Origin: Streptomyces sp. DSM 15324
Lineage (GTDB): Bacteria > Actinomycetota > Actinomycetes > Streptomycetales > Streptomycetaceae
Reading direction: 5' to 3'
NCBI RefSeq assembly: GCF_001514285.1
Contig: NZ_KQ949023.1
Span: 744,001-808,000 of the forward strand
Length of the DNA: 64,000 bases
Shown: piece after piece, positions 16,723-25,426 of the stretch
Layout: the number at the start of each line of letters is the position of its first letter
Numbering within the stretch: the first letter of the stretch is position 1
Made by a program: the position numbers and the translations under genes
The notes under the pieces: generated by a model
Databases searched by the model: none
What the model saw: only the letters and a program-made list of their open reading frames with translations
What the model was told of the DNA's origin: nothing

Positions 16723-18288
16723 GTGAAGGAAAGCCACACTGACACGTGCGTGATCGGGACGGGACCTGCCCGGCCGGCGGCCGCCAGGGCACTGGCGGAG
16801 CGGAATCTGCCGTACACGCATCTCGAGCGGCACACCGGGCCCGGCGGCATCACGAACGAGATGCTGCACGTCGTCAACCCCGCCACCGGGGAGCCGATCG
16901 CCTCCCTGGCCGCCGCGAGCGCCGAAGACGTCGCCAGGGCCGCCGAGCAGGCCCGACAGGTCCACGAGACCGGGGTGTGGTCGCGGCTCCCGGTCCGCGA
17001 GCGTGGCGCGGTGCTCCTGCGGCTGGCCGACCTGATGGAACGCGACGCCGAGATCCTCGCCCGGCTGGACAGCGAGGACGCGGGCAAGCCGATCACGGAG
17101 TGCCGTACGGGCGACGTACCGGAGGCGATCGAGTCGATCCGCTGGTTCGCCGAGGCTGCCGACAAGGTCTTCGGCCGCATCGCGCCGAACGGGCCCGACG
17201 CTCTCGGCCTCATGAGCCGCGAGCCGGTCGGGGTCGTCGCGGCGATCCTGCCGTGGAACTACCCCCTCGCCATGACCGCCTGGAAGGTCGGCCCCGCCCT
17301 GGCCGCGGGCAACTGTCTGCTCGTCAAGCCCGCCGAGGCGAGCCCGCGCTCCGCCCTGCACATGGCCGCACTCGCGACCGAGGCCGGCCTGCCCGAAGGA
17401 GTTCTCACCGTGCTGCCAGGGTACGGCCGGACGGCCGGGGCGGCCCTCGCCCGCGACCCCCTCGTCGGTGCGCTCTCCTTCACCGGGTCCACAGCGACCG
17501 GCCGCACCATCCTCAAGGCCGCCGCCGACAGCAACTTCAAGCGCGTATCACTGGAGATGGGCGGCAAGAGCCCCCAGGTGCTCATGGCCGACGCGCTCTC
17601 CTACGGCGATGATCTCATCGAAAACATGATCGAAGCCGCGTTCCTGACCATGGGGCAGAACTGCACGGCCGGCTCCCGGGTTCTGGTGCACCGCAGTATC
17701 GCCGAGGAGGTGATGGAGCGGTTCACGGCCGCGGCGAGGAAGCTGGTCATCGGTGATCCGGCCGACCCGCACACGCAGATCGGTCCTCTCATCGACCACG
17801 CTGCCTTCGATCGGGTCGCGGCAGCCGTGGAGGCCGCACGGGCCGGCGGAGCCCAGATCCACACCGGGGGACTGCCCCACGGGCTGCCTCCGCGCGGCGC
17901 CTATTACCCGCCCACCGTGATCACCCGAGTTCCTGACGGCAGCGACGTCCTCACCAAGGAGCTCTTCGGCCCCGTCGTCACCGTCCAGACCTTCACCTCT
18001 GAGGATGAGGCGGTACGCAGGGCGAACGCCACCGAGTACGGACTGGCCGCCTCCCTGTGGACCCGCGACCTCGACGCCGCGCTGCGGCTGGCACGTGGCA
18101 TCGAGGCCGGCGTGGTCTCCGTCAACGCCTACAGCGAGGGCGACATCACCACACCTTTCGGCGGCTGGAAGCAGTCCGGATTCGGTGGCGTGGAGAAGTC
18201 GACCAACGCCTTCGACCAGTGGACCCGCGAGAAGACGATCTGGATCCGCACCCGCCGACCCGGGCCGCCAACCGGCAGCCACCGGTAG
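16723..18288 (+). CDS. Chimeric aldehyde dehydrogenase with flavin-monooxygenase N-terminal stub
   Basis: A 521-residue protein. Residues ~49-515 are a full aldehyde dehydrogenase catalytic region (ILPWNYPLAM, SFTGSTATGR, Glu in LEMGGKSPQV, Cys in MGQNCTAGSR, FGGWKQSGFG), similar to betaine-aldehyde-type enzymes. Residues ~8-45, DTCVIGTGP then ARALAERNLPYTHLERHTG, match the FAD-binding start of flavin monooxygenases, with the GxGxxG loop degraded to GTGPAR. The join is in frame at about GPGGI/TNEM. AGGAGG precedes the GTG start by ~8 bases. It looks like the product of a deletion that fused two neighbouring genes; whether the chimera folds is open. It has its own upstream gap of 147 bp. Confidence 0.85.
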   Translation: MKESHTDTCVIGTGPARPAAARALAERNLPYTHLERHTGPGGITNEMLHVVNPATGEPIASLAAASAEDVARAAEQARQVHETGVWSRLPVRERGAVLLRLADLMERDAEILARLDSEDAGKPITECRTGDVPEAIESIRWFAEAADKVFGRIAPNGPDALGLMSREPVGVVAAILPWNYPLAMTAWKVGPALAAGNCLLVKPAEASPRSALHMAALATEAGLPEGVLTVLPGYGRTAGAALARDPLVGALSFTGSTATGRTILKAAADSNFKRVSLEMGGKSPQVLMADALSYGDDLIENMIEAAFLTMGQNCTAGSRVLVHRSIAEEVMERFTAAARKLVIGDPADPHTQIGPLIDHAAFDRVAAAVEAARAGGAQIHTGGLPHGLPPRGAYYPPTVITRVPDGSDVLTKELFGPVVTVQTFTSEDEAVRRANATEYGLAASLWTRDLDAALRLARGIEAGVVSVNAYSEGDITTPFGGWKQSGFGGVEKSTNAFDQWTREKTIWIRTRRPGPPTGSHR

Positions 18289-18296
18289 CCGACTCG

Positions 18297-18518
18297 TCAT
18301 TCCGTGCGCCCCGCCCCCCGGAGCACCCGCTCCCGCAGGTGAACCGGGGAGGCGCCGTGCCAGCGGTGCACCGCGCGGCGCAGCGCCCCTTCGTCGGAGA
18401 ATCCCCCCTGGTGGGCGATGTCGTGCACTGTCAGGTCCCGGCGGAGCGACAACTGCTCCACGCGCTCCCGGCGCACTCCCCCGACGAGTGCCTCGTACGT
18501 CGCGCCGCACTCGGCCGA
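18297..18518 (-). pseudogene. Remnant of an AraC-family regulator (C-terminal DNA-binding part)
   Basis: The translated text TYEALVGGVRRERVEQLSLR, followed by DLTVHDIAHQGGFSDEGALR and RAVHRWHGASPVHLRERVL, is the second half of an AraC/XylS helix-turn-helix domain. Everything upstream that should encode the first helix-turn-helix and the sensor domain is missing; the frame before residue ~47 is not protein-like. It ends 8 bp beyond the chimeric dehydrogenase stop, convergent with it, so it may mark the same rearrangement. Confidence 0.75.
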
Positions 18519-18634
18519 CCGACGGCGCGGCGTCCGCTCGGTCGTCGACCGTCCCCGCCGTGACCGAACGCGTCCCCGTGTGGCCCTGACCCTCGGTTCG
18601 TGGCCGGCCCGGACGGGGCCGTTAGTGTCGGGGC

Positions 18635-19294
18635 ATGACGTCACCCCTCGCCGCAAGTGCCTTCGACTCGCTGCGCCTCGACGCCGTGCCCGACCAGGAG
18701 GCGCTGCGTCAGGTCTACGAGCTTCCCGGCGACGCGGCCGTGCGCAAACAGATGACCGAACTCACCGAGCAGACACGGAAGTTGATTGCGTGTTCGTCGC
18801 TGGTCCTGGTCGCCAGCGTGGACGCCGAGGGCAACTGTGACGTTTCCCCGCGCGGCGGCCCCGCCGGGTTCGTCGCCGTCCTGGACGCGCGGACGGTGGC
18901 GATACCCGACGCGACCGGCAACAAGCGTCTGGACACCCTGCAGAACGTCGTCGCCACCGGGCGGGCCGGGCTGCTGTTCGTCGTCCCGGGGCGCACCACC
19001 ACTCTCAGGGTGAACGGCCGGGCCTGTGTCTCCACCCGCCCGGAGCTGCTGACGCAGCTGACGGCCGTGGGCAAGCCGCCGGCCAGTGCGCTGGTGGTGG
19101 GGATCGAGGAGGTCTACCCGCACTGTCCCAAGTCGCTTCTTCGCAGCGGGGCCTGGAAGCCGGAGCAGTGGCTGCCCGCCGACGCCCAGCCGACCTCGGC
19201 CGAGGTGACGCTGGCGCAGCTGCGTATGCCGGAGCTGACGGTCGCCGACATCGAGCAGGCGGAGGCGGATTCGCTGAGGTACCGGTACGAGTGA
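18635..19294 (+). CDS. Pyridoxamine-5'-phosphate-oxidase-like flavoprotein (MSMEG_1061-like)
   Basis: A 219-residue split-barrel flavin-binding protein. The core is LVLVASVDAEGNCDVSPRGGPAGF, then AIPDATGNKRLDTLQNV (the FMN-phosphate contact) and a C-terminal helix. These proteins bind FMN or F420 and reduce diverse small molecules; the physiological substrate is unknown. ATG at 18635 follows GTGTCGGGGC. It is a single-gene unit. Confidence 0.82.
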   Translation: MTSPLAASAFDSLRLDAVPDQEALRQVYELPGDAAVRKQMTELTEQTRKLIACSSLVLVASVDAEGNCDVSPRGGPAGFVAVLDARTVAIPDATGNKRLDTLQNVVATGRAGLLFVVPGRTTTLRVNGRACVSTRPELLTQLTAVGKPPASALVVGIEEVYPHCPKSLLRSGAWKPEQWLPADAQPTSAEVTLAQLRMPELTVADIEQAEADSLRYRYE

Positions 19295-19528
19295 CGCCGG
19301 CCGACGCCGCACCCGGTTACCGCGTGGTGCGGGGGACGGCGTTTGAGATGGTCCAGCAGCTCCCGTGAGGTGGAACACCAGGAACGGCACCTGCCGCTCG
19401 TACCCCGTGGCTCTCTCGCGCAGGATCGCCATGCCGCGCCGGTGCGCCCGGGCGCGGACCTCCTGACCGGGGGCGTCGGCGCGGCGATGAGTTTGTCCGG
19501 GTCCCCGGGTCTACCTTGCGACCGAAAC

Positions 19529-19564
19529 GTGACTGACGTGACCGACGTGACCGACGTGACCACT
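19529..19564. repeat. Four tandem 9-bp repeats in a 5' leader
   Basis: GTGACTGAC, GTGACCGAC, GTGACCGAC, GTGACCACT at 19529, 19538, 19547 and 19556, ending 16 bp before the ATG of the reductase-like gene. Because the unit is 9 bp it also reads as Val-Thr-Asp repeats in frame with the gene, so an upstream start cannot be ruled out. Confidence 0.85.
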
Positions 19565-19579
19565 CACCGGGAGCAGGAC

Positions 19580-20227
19580 ATGGGCCTCATTCATATCGAG
19601 ATGTTCGCGACGCTGGACCTGGTCGGGCAGGCGCCCGGGGGGCCGGACGAGGATCCGGAGGGGTTTCCCTTCGGGGGCTGGCAGGCGCCGTTGCTGGACG
19701 AGGTCTCGGGGGCGCAGGTCGGGGCGGCGTACGAGGGGACGGACGCCCTTCTGCTGGGGCGGCGGACGTACGACATCTTCGCCGCCTACTGGCCGAAGTA
19801 CCAGGAGGGCGGCGAGGACAACGAGATCGCCGAGCTGTTCAACCGTGTGCCGAAGTACGTGGCCTCGCGCGGTACCCCCGATCTCTCGTGGGACGGGTCC
19901 GTGCAGCTGGGCCCGGATCTGGCCGCCGCGGTGCGCGAGATCCGTGACCGGCATGAGCATGTGAAGGTCGTCGGGAGTCTGGACCTGGTGCAGACGCTTC
20001 TGCGCGAGAGGCTCTTCGACCGTCTCGACCTCTGGGTGCACCCGATCGTGCTCGGAGTCGGGAAGAAGGTGTTCGACGGAGGCGCGGTGCCCACGAGCCT
20101 CACCCTTCTCGAACCGCCGGCGGCCGGTGGGAAGGGGACGGTGTACCTGCGGTACGGGCTGGCCGAGGGCACGCCCGGTACCGGGGACATGAGCGCACCT
20201 GATCGGGGAGTGGGGCGCGACCACTGA
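19580..20227 (+). CDS. Dihydrofolate-reductase-like (RibD C-terminal) family protein
   Basis: A 215-residue protein of the RibD C-terminal/DHFR-like superfamily, NADPH-dependent reductases found singly in actinomycetes. It starts MGLIHIEMFATLDLVGQAPGG and contains the usual ALLLGRRTYDIFAAYWP and VKVVGSLDLVQTLLRERL, DRLDLWVHPIVLGVGKKVF. ATG at 19580 with GGAGCAGG upstream. Function not established for this subgroup; true folate reductase or riboflavin synthesis genes would have partners that are absent here. Confidence 0.82.
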   Translation: MGLIHIEMFATLDLVGQAPGGPDEDPEGFPFGGWQAPLLDEVSGAQVGAAYEGTDALLLGRRTYDIFAAYWPKYQEGGEDNEIAELFNRVPKYVASRGTPDLSWDGSVQLGPDLAAAVREIRDRHEHVKVVGSLDLVQTLLRERLFDRLDLWVHPIVLGVGKKVFDGGAVPTSLTLLEPPAAGGKGTVYLRYGLAEGTPGTGDMSAPDRGVGRDH

Positions 20228-20302
20228 CGCCGTGTCGCGACGGATCGGCGTGCCTCGGATTCGGCAAGGGGCTTGTCACCGGCGCGGGCGACGTGCCAAT
20301 GT

Positions 20303-20330
20303 CCGGCCATGGTTACGTAACCATGGCCGG
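20303..20330. promoter_or_regulatory. 28-bp perfect palindrome before the GH5 gene
   Basis: Arms CCGGCCATGGTTAC and GTAACCATGGCCGG meet at 20316/20317 without mismatch. The centre TTACGTAA is shared with the two operators before the other GH5 gene (43418, 43455). Even-length palindromes with central CG are typical of LacI-family operators, and a lacI-type gene lies just downstream of the enzyme. The site is 107 bp before the start codon. Confidence 0.7.
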
Positions 20331-20437
20331 TTTACGTGGGTCTGGGGGTCCGTCGGCGGACGCCCGGGCCAGCAGTGCCTCGGCTCAGGTGACGAACCCG
20401 CACTTCGCCCTCCGCGCTTCCCGTCACTGGAGACGAC

Positions 20438-21931
20438 ATGACGAAGACCCTGAAGGGGTCGAGAAAACTGGCCGGTGTGATCATGGCCGGTTTCGGTGCT
20501 TCCCTCATGTTCCTGACCGCCCCCGCCCTCGCCCAGCCGGCCACCACGGCGTCGGCCACCACGGCGTCGGCCGCGGCACACACGTCGGCGAGCCTCGCGG
20601 CGAAGCGCGGCACCAGTGACTTCCGCGGCGTGAACTGGGCGGACCCGCGGGACAACTACGCCAGTGACGCCGTCGTGCCCAGCGGGCTGTCGGTGACCGA
20701 CGACTACCGCACCGTCTACCGCACCACGACCCGTATGGTCCGCGGCTTCAAGAAGAACCTGGGCGCCAACACGCTGCGCCTGCCGATCAACCCGGCGAGT
20801 GTCGGCACCACCTGGTGGAAGTCCTACCGGGCGACGATCGACGCGGCCACGGCCCACGGCGACAAGGTCATCGTCAGCTACTGGGAGGCGAACACCAGCA
20901 AGGACGGCCTGGTCGACGACCCGGCCGCCTGGAACGCGATGTGGAAGACCGTGGTGCGGGCGTACAAGCACAACCCGCGGGTCTACTTCGAGCCGATGAA
21001 CGAGCCGCACGGCTACACCCTGGACCAGTGGGTGTCCGTCACCAGAGGCTGGCTGGCCCGGCACAAGGACGTGCCGCGCGGCCGGGTCGTGATCAGCGGT
21101 ACCGGCTACAACGACAACGTCACCGGTGTCGGCGCGGCCCGCGCGCTGAAGGGGACGCTGCTCTCCCTGCACTTCTACGGCTACTGGAACAACTACACGA
21201 AGCAGGCGGACTGGACCGCCGACCTCGCCTCCCGGATCGGCGGCTACGGCGGCCGGACCATCATCGACGAGGCCGGCGCCCCGATGACCATCGGTCTGAA
21301 CTACGGCGCCTGGAACGGCAACGTCTACACCTCCTACCTCGCGGCCGTGGCCAACACCGCCCGCAGCAAGGGCATGGGACTGGTGTACTGGCCGGGTCTG
21401 CGGTTCGGTGACGCCTACTCGATCGAGTCGCTGGACTCCGCGGGCAACCTGGTGGACAACAGCACCACCGGAGTCGCGCTGCTGCGCTGGGGCTACGGCT
21501 TCGGCACCACCCCTCCCGTCAACGACCTGCCGGCCGCGCCGCCCGGTGAGGTCCTGCGTGGGGTGGGCTCGGGCCGCTGCGTCGACGTGCCCGGCTTCAG
21601 CACCACGAACAACACGCAGCTCGACCTGTGGGACTGCAACGACGGCGGCAACCAGTCCTGGAACTGGAACGCCGGCAAACAGCTCACCGTCTACGGCAAC
21701 AAGTGCATGACGCTGGGAGGCACCGGAGCCACCGCGGGAGACCCCGTGGTCATCGCCGACTGCACCGGCGCGGCGGCACAGCAGTGGAACGTGAACGCGG
21801 ACCTCACGATCACCAGCGTCGCGAACCCGGCGCTCTGCCTGGACGCGTCCGGCGCGGGCACCGGCAACGGCACGGCGGTCGACGTCTGGTACTGCAACGG
21901 AGGCAGCAACCAGCAGTGGACCAGGAGCTGA
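20438..21931 (+). CDS. Secreted GH5-type glycosidase (cellulase family) with C-terminal ricin-type lectin domain
   Basis: A 497-residue secreted enzyme. Residues 1-33 are a Sec signal ending APALA-Q. The catalytic barrel (about 60-355) has the acid/base Glu in FEPMNEPHGY and the nucleophile Glu in IIDEAGAPM, the normal GH5 pair. Residues ~372-497 are a beta-trefoil (CBM13/ricin type) with QxW-like repeats NQSWNW, AQQWNV and NQQWTR. Substrate is a beta-glucan or mannan; the exact one is unclear. It is a paralogue of the protein at 42269, which lacks the lectin part. GGAGA precedes the ATG. Probably repressed through the palindrome at 20303. Confidence 0.9.
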   Translation: MTKTLKGSRKLAGVIMAGFGASLMFLTAPALAQPATTASATTASAAAHTSASLAAKRGTSDFRGVNWADPRDNYASDAVVPSGLSVTDDYRTVYRTTTRMVRGFKKNLGANTLRLPINPASVGTTWWKSYRATIDAATAHGDKVIVSYWEANTSKDGLVDDPAAWNAMWKTVVRAYKHNPRVYFEPMNEPHGYTLDQWVSVTRGWLARHKDVPRGRVVISGTGYNDNVTGVGAARALKGTLLSLHFYGYWNNYTKQADWTADLASRIGGYGGRTIIDEAGAPMTIGLNYGAWNGNVYTSYLAAVANTARSKGMGLVYWPGLRFGDAYSIESLDSAGNLVDNSTTGVALLRWGYGFGTTPPVNDLPAAPPGEVLRGVGSGRCVDVPGFSTTNNTQLDLWDCNDGGNQSWNWNAGKQLTVYGNKCMTLGGTGATAGDPVVIADCTGAAAQQWNVNADLTITSVANPALCLDASGAGTGNGTAVDVWYCNGGSNQQWTRS

Positions 21932-21951
21932 CGCCGGCACCCCCTCCCGTC

Positions 21952-21986
21952 GACCGCTGACCGCTGACTGCTGACCGCTGACCGCT
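21952..21986. repeat. Five tandem 7-bp repeats after the GH5 gene
   Basis: GACCGCT, GACCGCT, GACTGCT, GACCGCT, GACCGCT, directly followed by the terminator hairpin. Confidence 0.85.
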
Positions 21987-21989
21987 CCG

Positions 21990-22033
21990 CACGGGCCCGC
22001 CGCGTACCCTCGGGTACGTCCGGCGGGTCCGTG
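21990..22033. terminator. Long hairpin between convergent GH5 and lacI genes
   Basis: CACGGGCCCGCCGCGTACCC pairs with GGGTACGTCCGGCGGGTCCGTG allowing two mismatches, with a 2-base loop TC. Likely bidirectional terminator without T-run, as usual in Streptomyces. Confidence 0.75.
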
Positions 22034-22076
22034 CGTCGTTGCCCGCCCGTCATCGCCCGCCCGTCCCTGCCGGCCG

Positions 22077-23126
22077 TCAGTGCCCGAGGGGCAGGGCCGG
22101 GGGCGCCGCGGTGCTGGCGCGGACCACCAGCCGGGTCGGGACCAGGGTCTTGTCGATCACCTCGGGACCGGTACCGGCGATCTTGTCCAGCAGCTTCTGG
22201 AGGCTGAGCCGGCCGACCGCTGCGAAGTCCTGCCGTACGGTCGTCAGCGGCGGCCAGAAGGCGTGGGCCTCCTCCATGTCGTCGAACCCCACCACGCTGA
22301 CGTCGTCGGGGATCCGGCGGCCGAGCTCGTGCAGGGCACGCATCACACCGAGGGCCATGTGGTCGTTGGCGGCGAAGATCGCCGTCACCTCCGGCCTGCG
22401 CCCCAGATCCAGGCCGTGCCGGTATCCGGATCTGGTGGTCCAGTCGCCGTACAGCACCGGCGGCGGGTCGATGCCCGCATCCCGCAGGGTGCACTGCCAG
22501 GACTCCACGCGACGGGTCGCGGAGAACGAGGTCGGGGGACCGGCGATGTGCCATACCCGGCGGTGGCCGAGTTCCAGCAGGTGTTCCGTGGCCTGACGGG
22601 CGCCCTGGGCCTGATCGGTGTCCACCACGGTGTAGCCGGGGCCGGTGTCCGAGTCGACGACCACCATCGGTACCCCCGGCGGGAGGCTGAACTCCGCGTC
22701 GTCCAGGAGATGCGCCTCGAAGACGAGGATCACCCCGTCCACGGCCGCCTCGCTGAGCCGGTCGTAGGCACCGGAGACCCGGCCCAGGGTCGGATCCGAG
22801 ACGGGGATGAGGGTGACCGCGTACTTGGCACGGGCGGCTTCCTCGGCGATGGCGTCGAGCGTGCGCGTGTTGCCGAACGTCCTGAGCGTGAACGTGATGA
22901 CACCGATCGTGTTGAAGCGCCCGCTCTTGAGGGCGCGCGCGGCTCCGTTCGGCCGGTAGCCCAGCGCCCGCATCGACTCCACGACCCGCTGCCTGGTCGC
23001 CGGGTCGACGTTGCTGTGGCCGTTGGACACGCGCGAGACCGTCTGCGGTGCGACGCCGGCATGCCGGGCGACATCCGCCATCGACGGCCGGGGGCGTCCG
23101 GGCACACGCTTGTCCGCCATCGCCAT
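22077..23126 (-). CDS. LacI-family transcriptional regulator
   Basis: A 349-residue repressor: helix-turn-helix MADVARHAGVAPQTVSRVSN at about residue 16, hinge GYRPNGAARALKSGR, then a periplasmic-binding-protein-like sensor (IGVITFTLR... FAANDHMALGVMRAL... VSVVGFDDMEEA). It is convergent with the GH5 gene, and the LacI-type palindrome before that gene makes it the likely target; the effector would be an oligosaccharide. The ATG at 23126 or at 23120 could serve as start. Confidence 0.9.
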   Translation of the reverse strand: MAMADKRVPGRPRPSMADVARHAGVAPQTVSRVSNGHSNVDPATRQRVVESMRALGYRPNGAARALKSGRFNTIGVITFTLRTFGNTRTLDAIAEEAARAKYAVTLIPVSDPTLGRVSGAYDRLSEAAVDGVILVFEAHLLDDAEFSLPPGVPMVVVDSDTGPGYTVVDTDQAQGARQATEHLLELGHRRVWHIAGPPTSFSATRRVESWQCTLRDAGIDPPPVLYGDWTTRSGYRHGLDLGRRPEVTAIFAANDHMALGVMRALHELGRRIPDDVSVVGFDDMEEAHAFWPPLTTVRQDFAAVGRLSLQKLLDKIAGTGPEVIDKTLVPTRLVVRASTAAPPALPLGH

Positions 23127-23185
23127 GATCCCGTGCTTCCCCTGCTCCTGGGGGTTTCCCCGGTTTTTCCGGGCCTGACCCCAGC

Positions 23186-23430
23186 CTAGGGCCTGCCGTC
23201 CGGATCAGGCCGGGCGCAGCGGCCGTCGCCGGTCTCGCCCAGGGCCTGTCGGTAGGCCCGCTCGTCGGTCTCCTCGTACACGGTGAACACCACGCGGTCG
23301 AAGCGTCCGGGACGGGCCGCGATCCAGTCCGCGACGGTCCGCAGCGCGACCGGGGCGGCCTCCTCCTTGGGGTAGCCGAAGACGCCCGGGCTCACGGCAC
23401 AGAAGGCGAGGGTCCGGATGCTCTCGGCCC
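23186..23430 (-). pseudogene. C-terminal remnant of a macro-domain (ADP-ribose hydrolase-like) protein
   Basis: The translation IRTLAFCAVSPGVFGYP, then EEAAPVALRTVADWIAARPG and RFDRVVFTVYEETDERAYRQ is the last third of an O-acetyl-ADP-ribose-deacetylase-type macro domain. The loop SPGVFGYPKEEAA binds the distal ribose in intact enzymes. The N-terminal ADP-ribose-binding part is absent: sequence upstream of 23430 is not coding in this frame. It is close to the lacI gene start, so no promoter of its own is evident. Confidence 0.75.
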
Positions 23431-23644
23431 GGGCAGGGAGCGGTCAACCGGGGGGTGATGTCCCGCGTGCACAAGGAGTTGCGGTCCACCCGTGGGCCGA
23501 CGCCGGCCGAGACCCTCCGGATGGAGACCGGCTCCTCGACCCGGCCCCCTCGACCCGGCCCCTCGGTCAGGTCGCCGACCCCGGCACCAAGCGCTCCCCG
23601 GGGACGACCCCGCCCCACCGCGTGCGACGGCTGAACGGGGCGGC
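23431..23644. other. Non-coding stretch beside the macro-domain remnant
   Basis: No gene seen. Contains a Pro/Arg-type low-complexity text with repeated CTCGACCCGGCCCC at about 23535-23560. Together with the remnant it makes a gene-free 518-bp interval. Confidence 0.5.
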
Positions 23645-24481
23645 TCACTCCCGCCGTCCCCAGAGGCGTACGCCGCCGACGCCGCCGCCGGTGAACAGAG
23701 AGTCGACCGTGTCGTAGAAACGCCTCAGCCGGGTGGCGAGCGGTGCGCCGTGCAGCCGTACGTGCTGGGGCAGGTCCCGTCGGAAGCGCTCGGCCCGGTC
23801 GCCGACGAAGGGCAGCCAGAGGTCGGTGACGTCCGTCCAGGTCACGTCCGTCAGGCCGGCCTCGGCGAGATCCTGGCGGTAACGGCTCTCGTCCGGGAGG
23901 TAGGGACAGGCGACGAGAGCGGCCAGGTCGGTCCGTTCCCCGTCGGTCAGCGGGCGGCGGGCGTAGAAGTCCTCGACGTAGAAGGTGCCGCCGGGCCGCA
24001 GCAGGCCGTGCAGGACGTCGAAGAGCTCCGCGCGGCGCGGGATGTGCAGGATCGTCAGGAGGGAGACCACATGGTCGTACCGCTGCGACCAGGGTGCCCC
24101 GCGCAGCGTCAGGGCGTCGGCCCGTACGGCGGTGACCCGCTCCGACAGCCCGCAGAGCGCGGTCAGTTCCGTGCTCAACTCGTGCAGTTCCGGCTGTAGT
24201 TCGACGGCGGTGACCCGGCATCCGTACCGCTCCGCGAGATAGCGGGCCGGCCCCCCGAGCCCGGCGCCGATGTCCACGACGCTCGCGCCGGGCGCGGCAC
24301 CCAGGCGGGCGACGGCGTGGTCGAGGGCCTGGTGTCCGAGGTAGTGGAGCTGGTCGTACGGTTCGAGATCGGCCGGGGTGAGGGGGCCGGGGCGGGCCGG
24401 CCGGTCGGCCAGGGCGTTGCGGACGTGCTGGAGGTCGTACAGGGCCATGTCGTCGAGGCGAGGGCTGGGTGGTTCCGTCAC
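23645..24481 (-). CDS. Class I SAM-dependent methyltransferase
   Basis: A 278-residue methyltransferase. Motif I is ASVVDIGAGLGGPARYLAER (about residue 88), then VTAVELQPELHE, ADALTLRGAPWSQRYDHVVS and LLRPGGTFYVEDFYARR. The preceding YDQLHYLGHQALD is typical of sarcosine/dimethylglycine or sterol-type small-molecule methyltransferases. Substrate unknown; no pathway partners nearby. GTG start at 24481; an internal ATG at 24448 has no better ribosome site. Confidence 0.85.
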   Translation of the reverse strand: MTEPPSPRLDDMALYDLQHVRNALADRPARPGPLTPADLEPYDQLHYLGHQALDHAVARLGAAPGASVVDIGAGLGGPARYLAERYGCRVTAVELQPELHELSTELTALCGLSERVTAVRADALTLRGAPWSQRYDHVVSLLTILHIPRRAELFDVLHGLLRPGGTFYVEDFYARRPLTDGERTDLAALVACPYLPDESRYRQDLAEAGLTDVTWTDVTDLWLPFVGDRAERFRRDLPQHVRLHGAPLATRLRRFYDTVDSLFTGGGVGGVRLWGRRE

Positions 24482-24666
24482 GCGGGCATTCTCGCGGCGC
24501 CCCGGGTCCCCGGGGCGGACGTCGCCGGTGCGCCGCCCGGGTGGGTGACGGGGGTTGACGGGAGCGGTCCGCCATCCCGCGCCCGGGAGGCACGAGGTAC
24601 CGTCGGTGGCGGTGTGGGCGGTCGGTTCCGGGCCCGCCCGTGGGAGAGGGGTCGGGAGAGGGGTTG

Positions 24667-25365
24667 GTGGAGATCGGCACGCAGGGCGGCTCCGTCGCGC
24701 AGCAGCGCGCGCCCCTGAGCCGGAAGCGGGTGCTGGACACCGCCGTGGCGCTGGCCGACGAGGGCGGGGTCGACGCGCTCAGCATGCGCAGGATCGCGCA
24801 GGCGCTCGGTGTCGTGCCCATGGCGCTGTACAAGCACGTCGCCCACAAGAACGCGCTGCTCGACGGCATGATCGACGCACTGGTCGCCGAGATCGACCCG
24901 CCGTCCCCCGACGCCGACTGGAAGACCGCCGTCCGCGGGCGGGTGCTGTCGGCCCGTCGCATGCTGCTGCGCCACCCCTGGGCGCCCGGGGTCATCGAGG
25001 CCCGCATGAAGGCGCGGGCCACGCCGACGCCCGCCGTCCTCGCGTACCTGGACTCGATGATCGGGATCTTCCGGGCCGGCGGTTTCCCGGTCGACCTCGT
25101 GCATCACGCGATGCACGTCATGGGCAGCCGGCTGCTGGGCTTCTCCCAGGAGCTGTTCGAGGACCGGACCGACCGCGTGCCGGATCCGGACGCGCCGTCG
25201 CCCGAGGAGATGGCGGCGCGCTATCCCCACCTCACCGAGCTGGCCAGGGCGGTCGCCCATGACGAGGCGTCCGTCGTCGGCTCGGGCTGCGACGACCAGT
25301 ACGAGTTCGAGTTCGCCCTGGATCTGACCCTGGACGGCCTCGAACGGCTCCTGCGCACGGCCTGA
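24667..25365 (+). CDS. TetR-family transcriptional regulator
   Basis: A 232-residue regulator. The N-terminal domain PLSRKRVLDTAVALADEGGV, RRIAQALGVVPMALYKHV is a TetR helix-turn-helix with the subclass-typical ALYKHV; the C-terminal part is a TetR_C-type ligand domain. GTG at 24667 follows GGAGAGGGG; a GTG at 24640 is in frame but lacks that signal. Two identical-type palindromes follow its stop, at 25433 and 25466, and must be its operators. Its presumed target is the oxidoreductase at 32965, now separated by a transposon. Confidence 0.88.
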   Translation: MEIGTQGGSVAQQRAPLSRKRVLDTAVALADEGGVDALSMRRIAQALGVVPMALYKHVAHKNALLDGMIDALVAEIDPPSPDADWKTAVRGRVLSARRMLLRHPWAPGVIEARMKARATPTPAVLAYLDSMIGIFRAGGFPVDLVHHAMHVMGSRLLGFSQELFEDRTDRVPDPDAPSPEEMAARYPHLTELARAVAHDEASVVGSGCDDQYEFEFALDLTLDGLERLLRTA

Positions 25366-25426
25366 CGCGAGGCCCTTCGCACCCACCCCGGTCCACTGCG
25401 GCGCCCCCTTCCGCCCGCCGCACCCC

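Noticed and set aside
20521..20580. Repeat of the text encoding TTASA in the GH5 signal region
   Set aside because: A two-copy 15-bp duplication in a low-complexity linker; no regulatory meaning likely.
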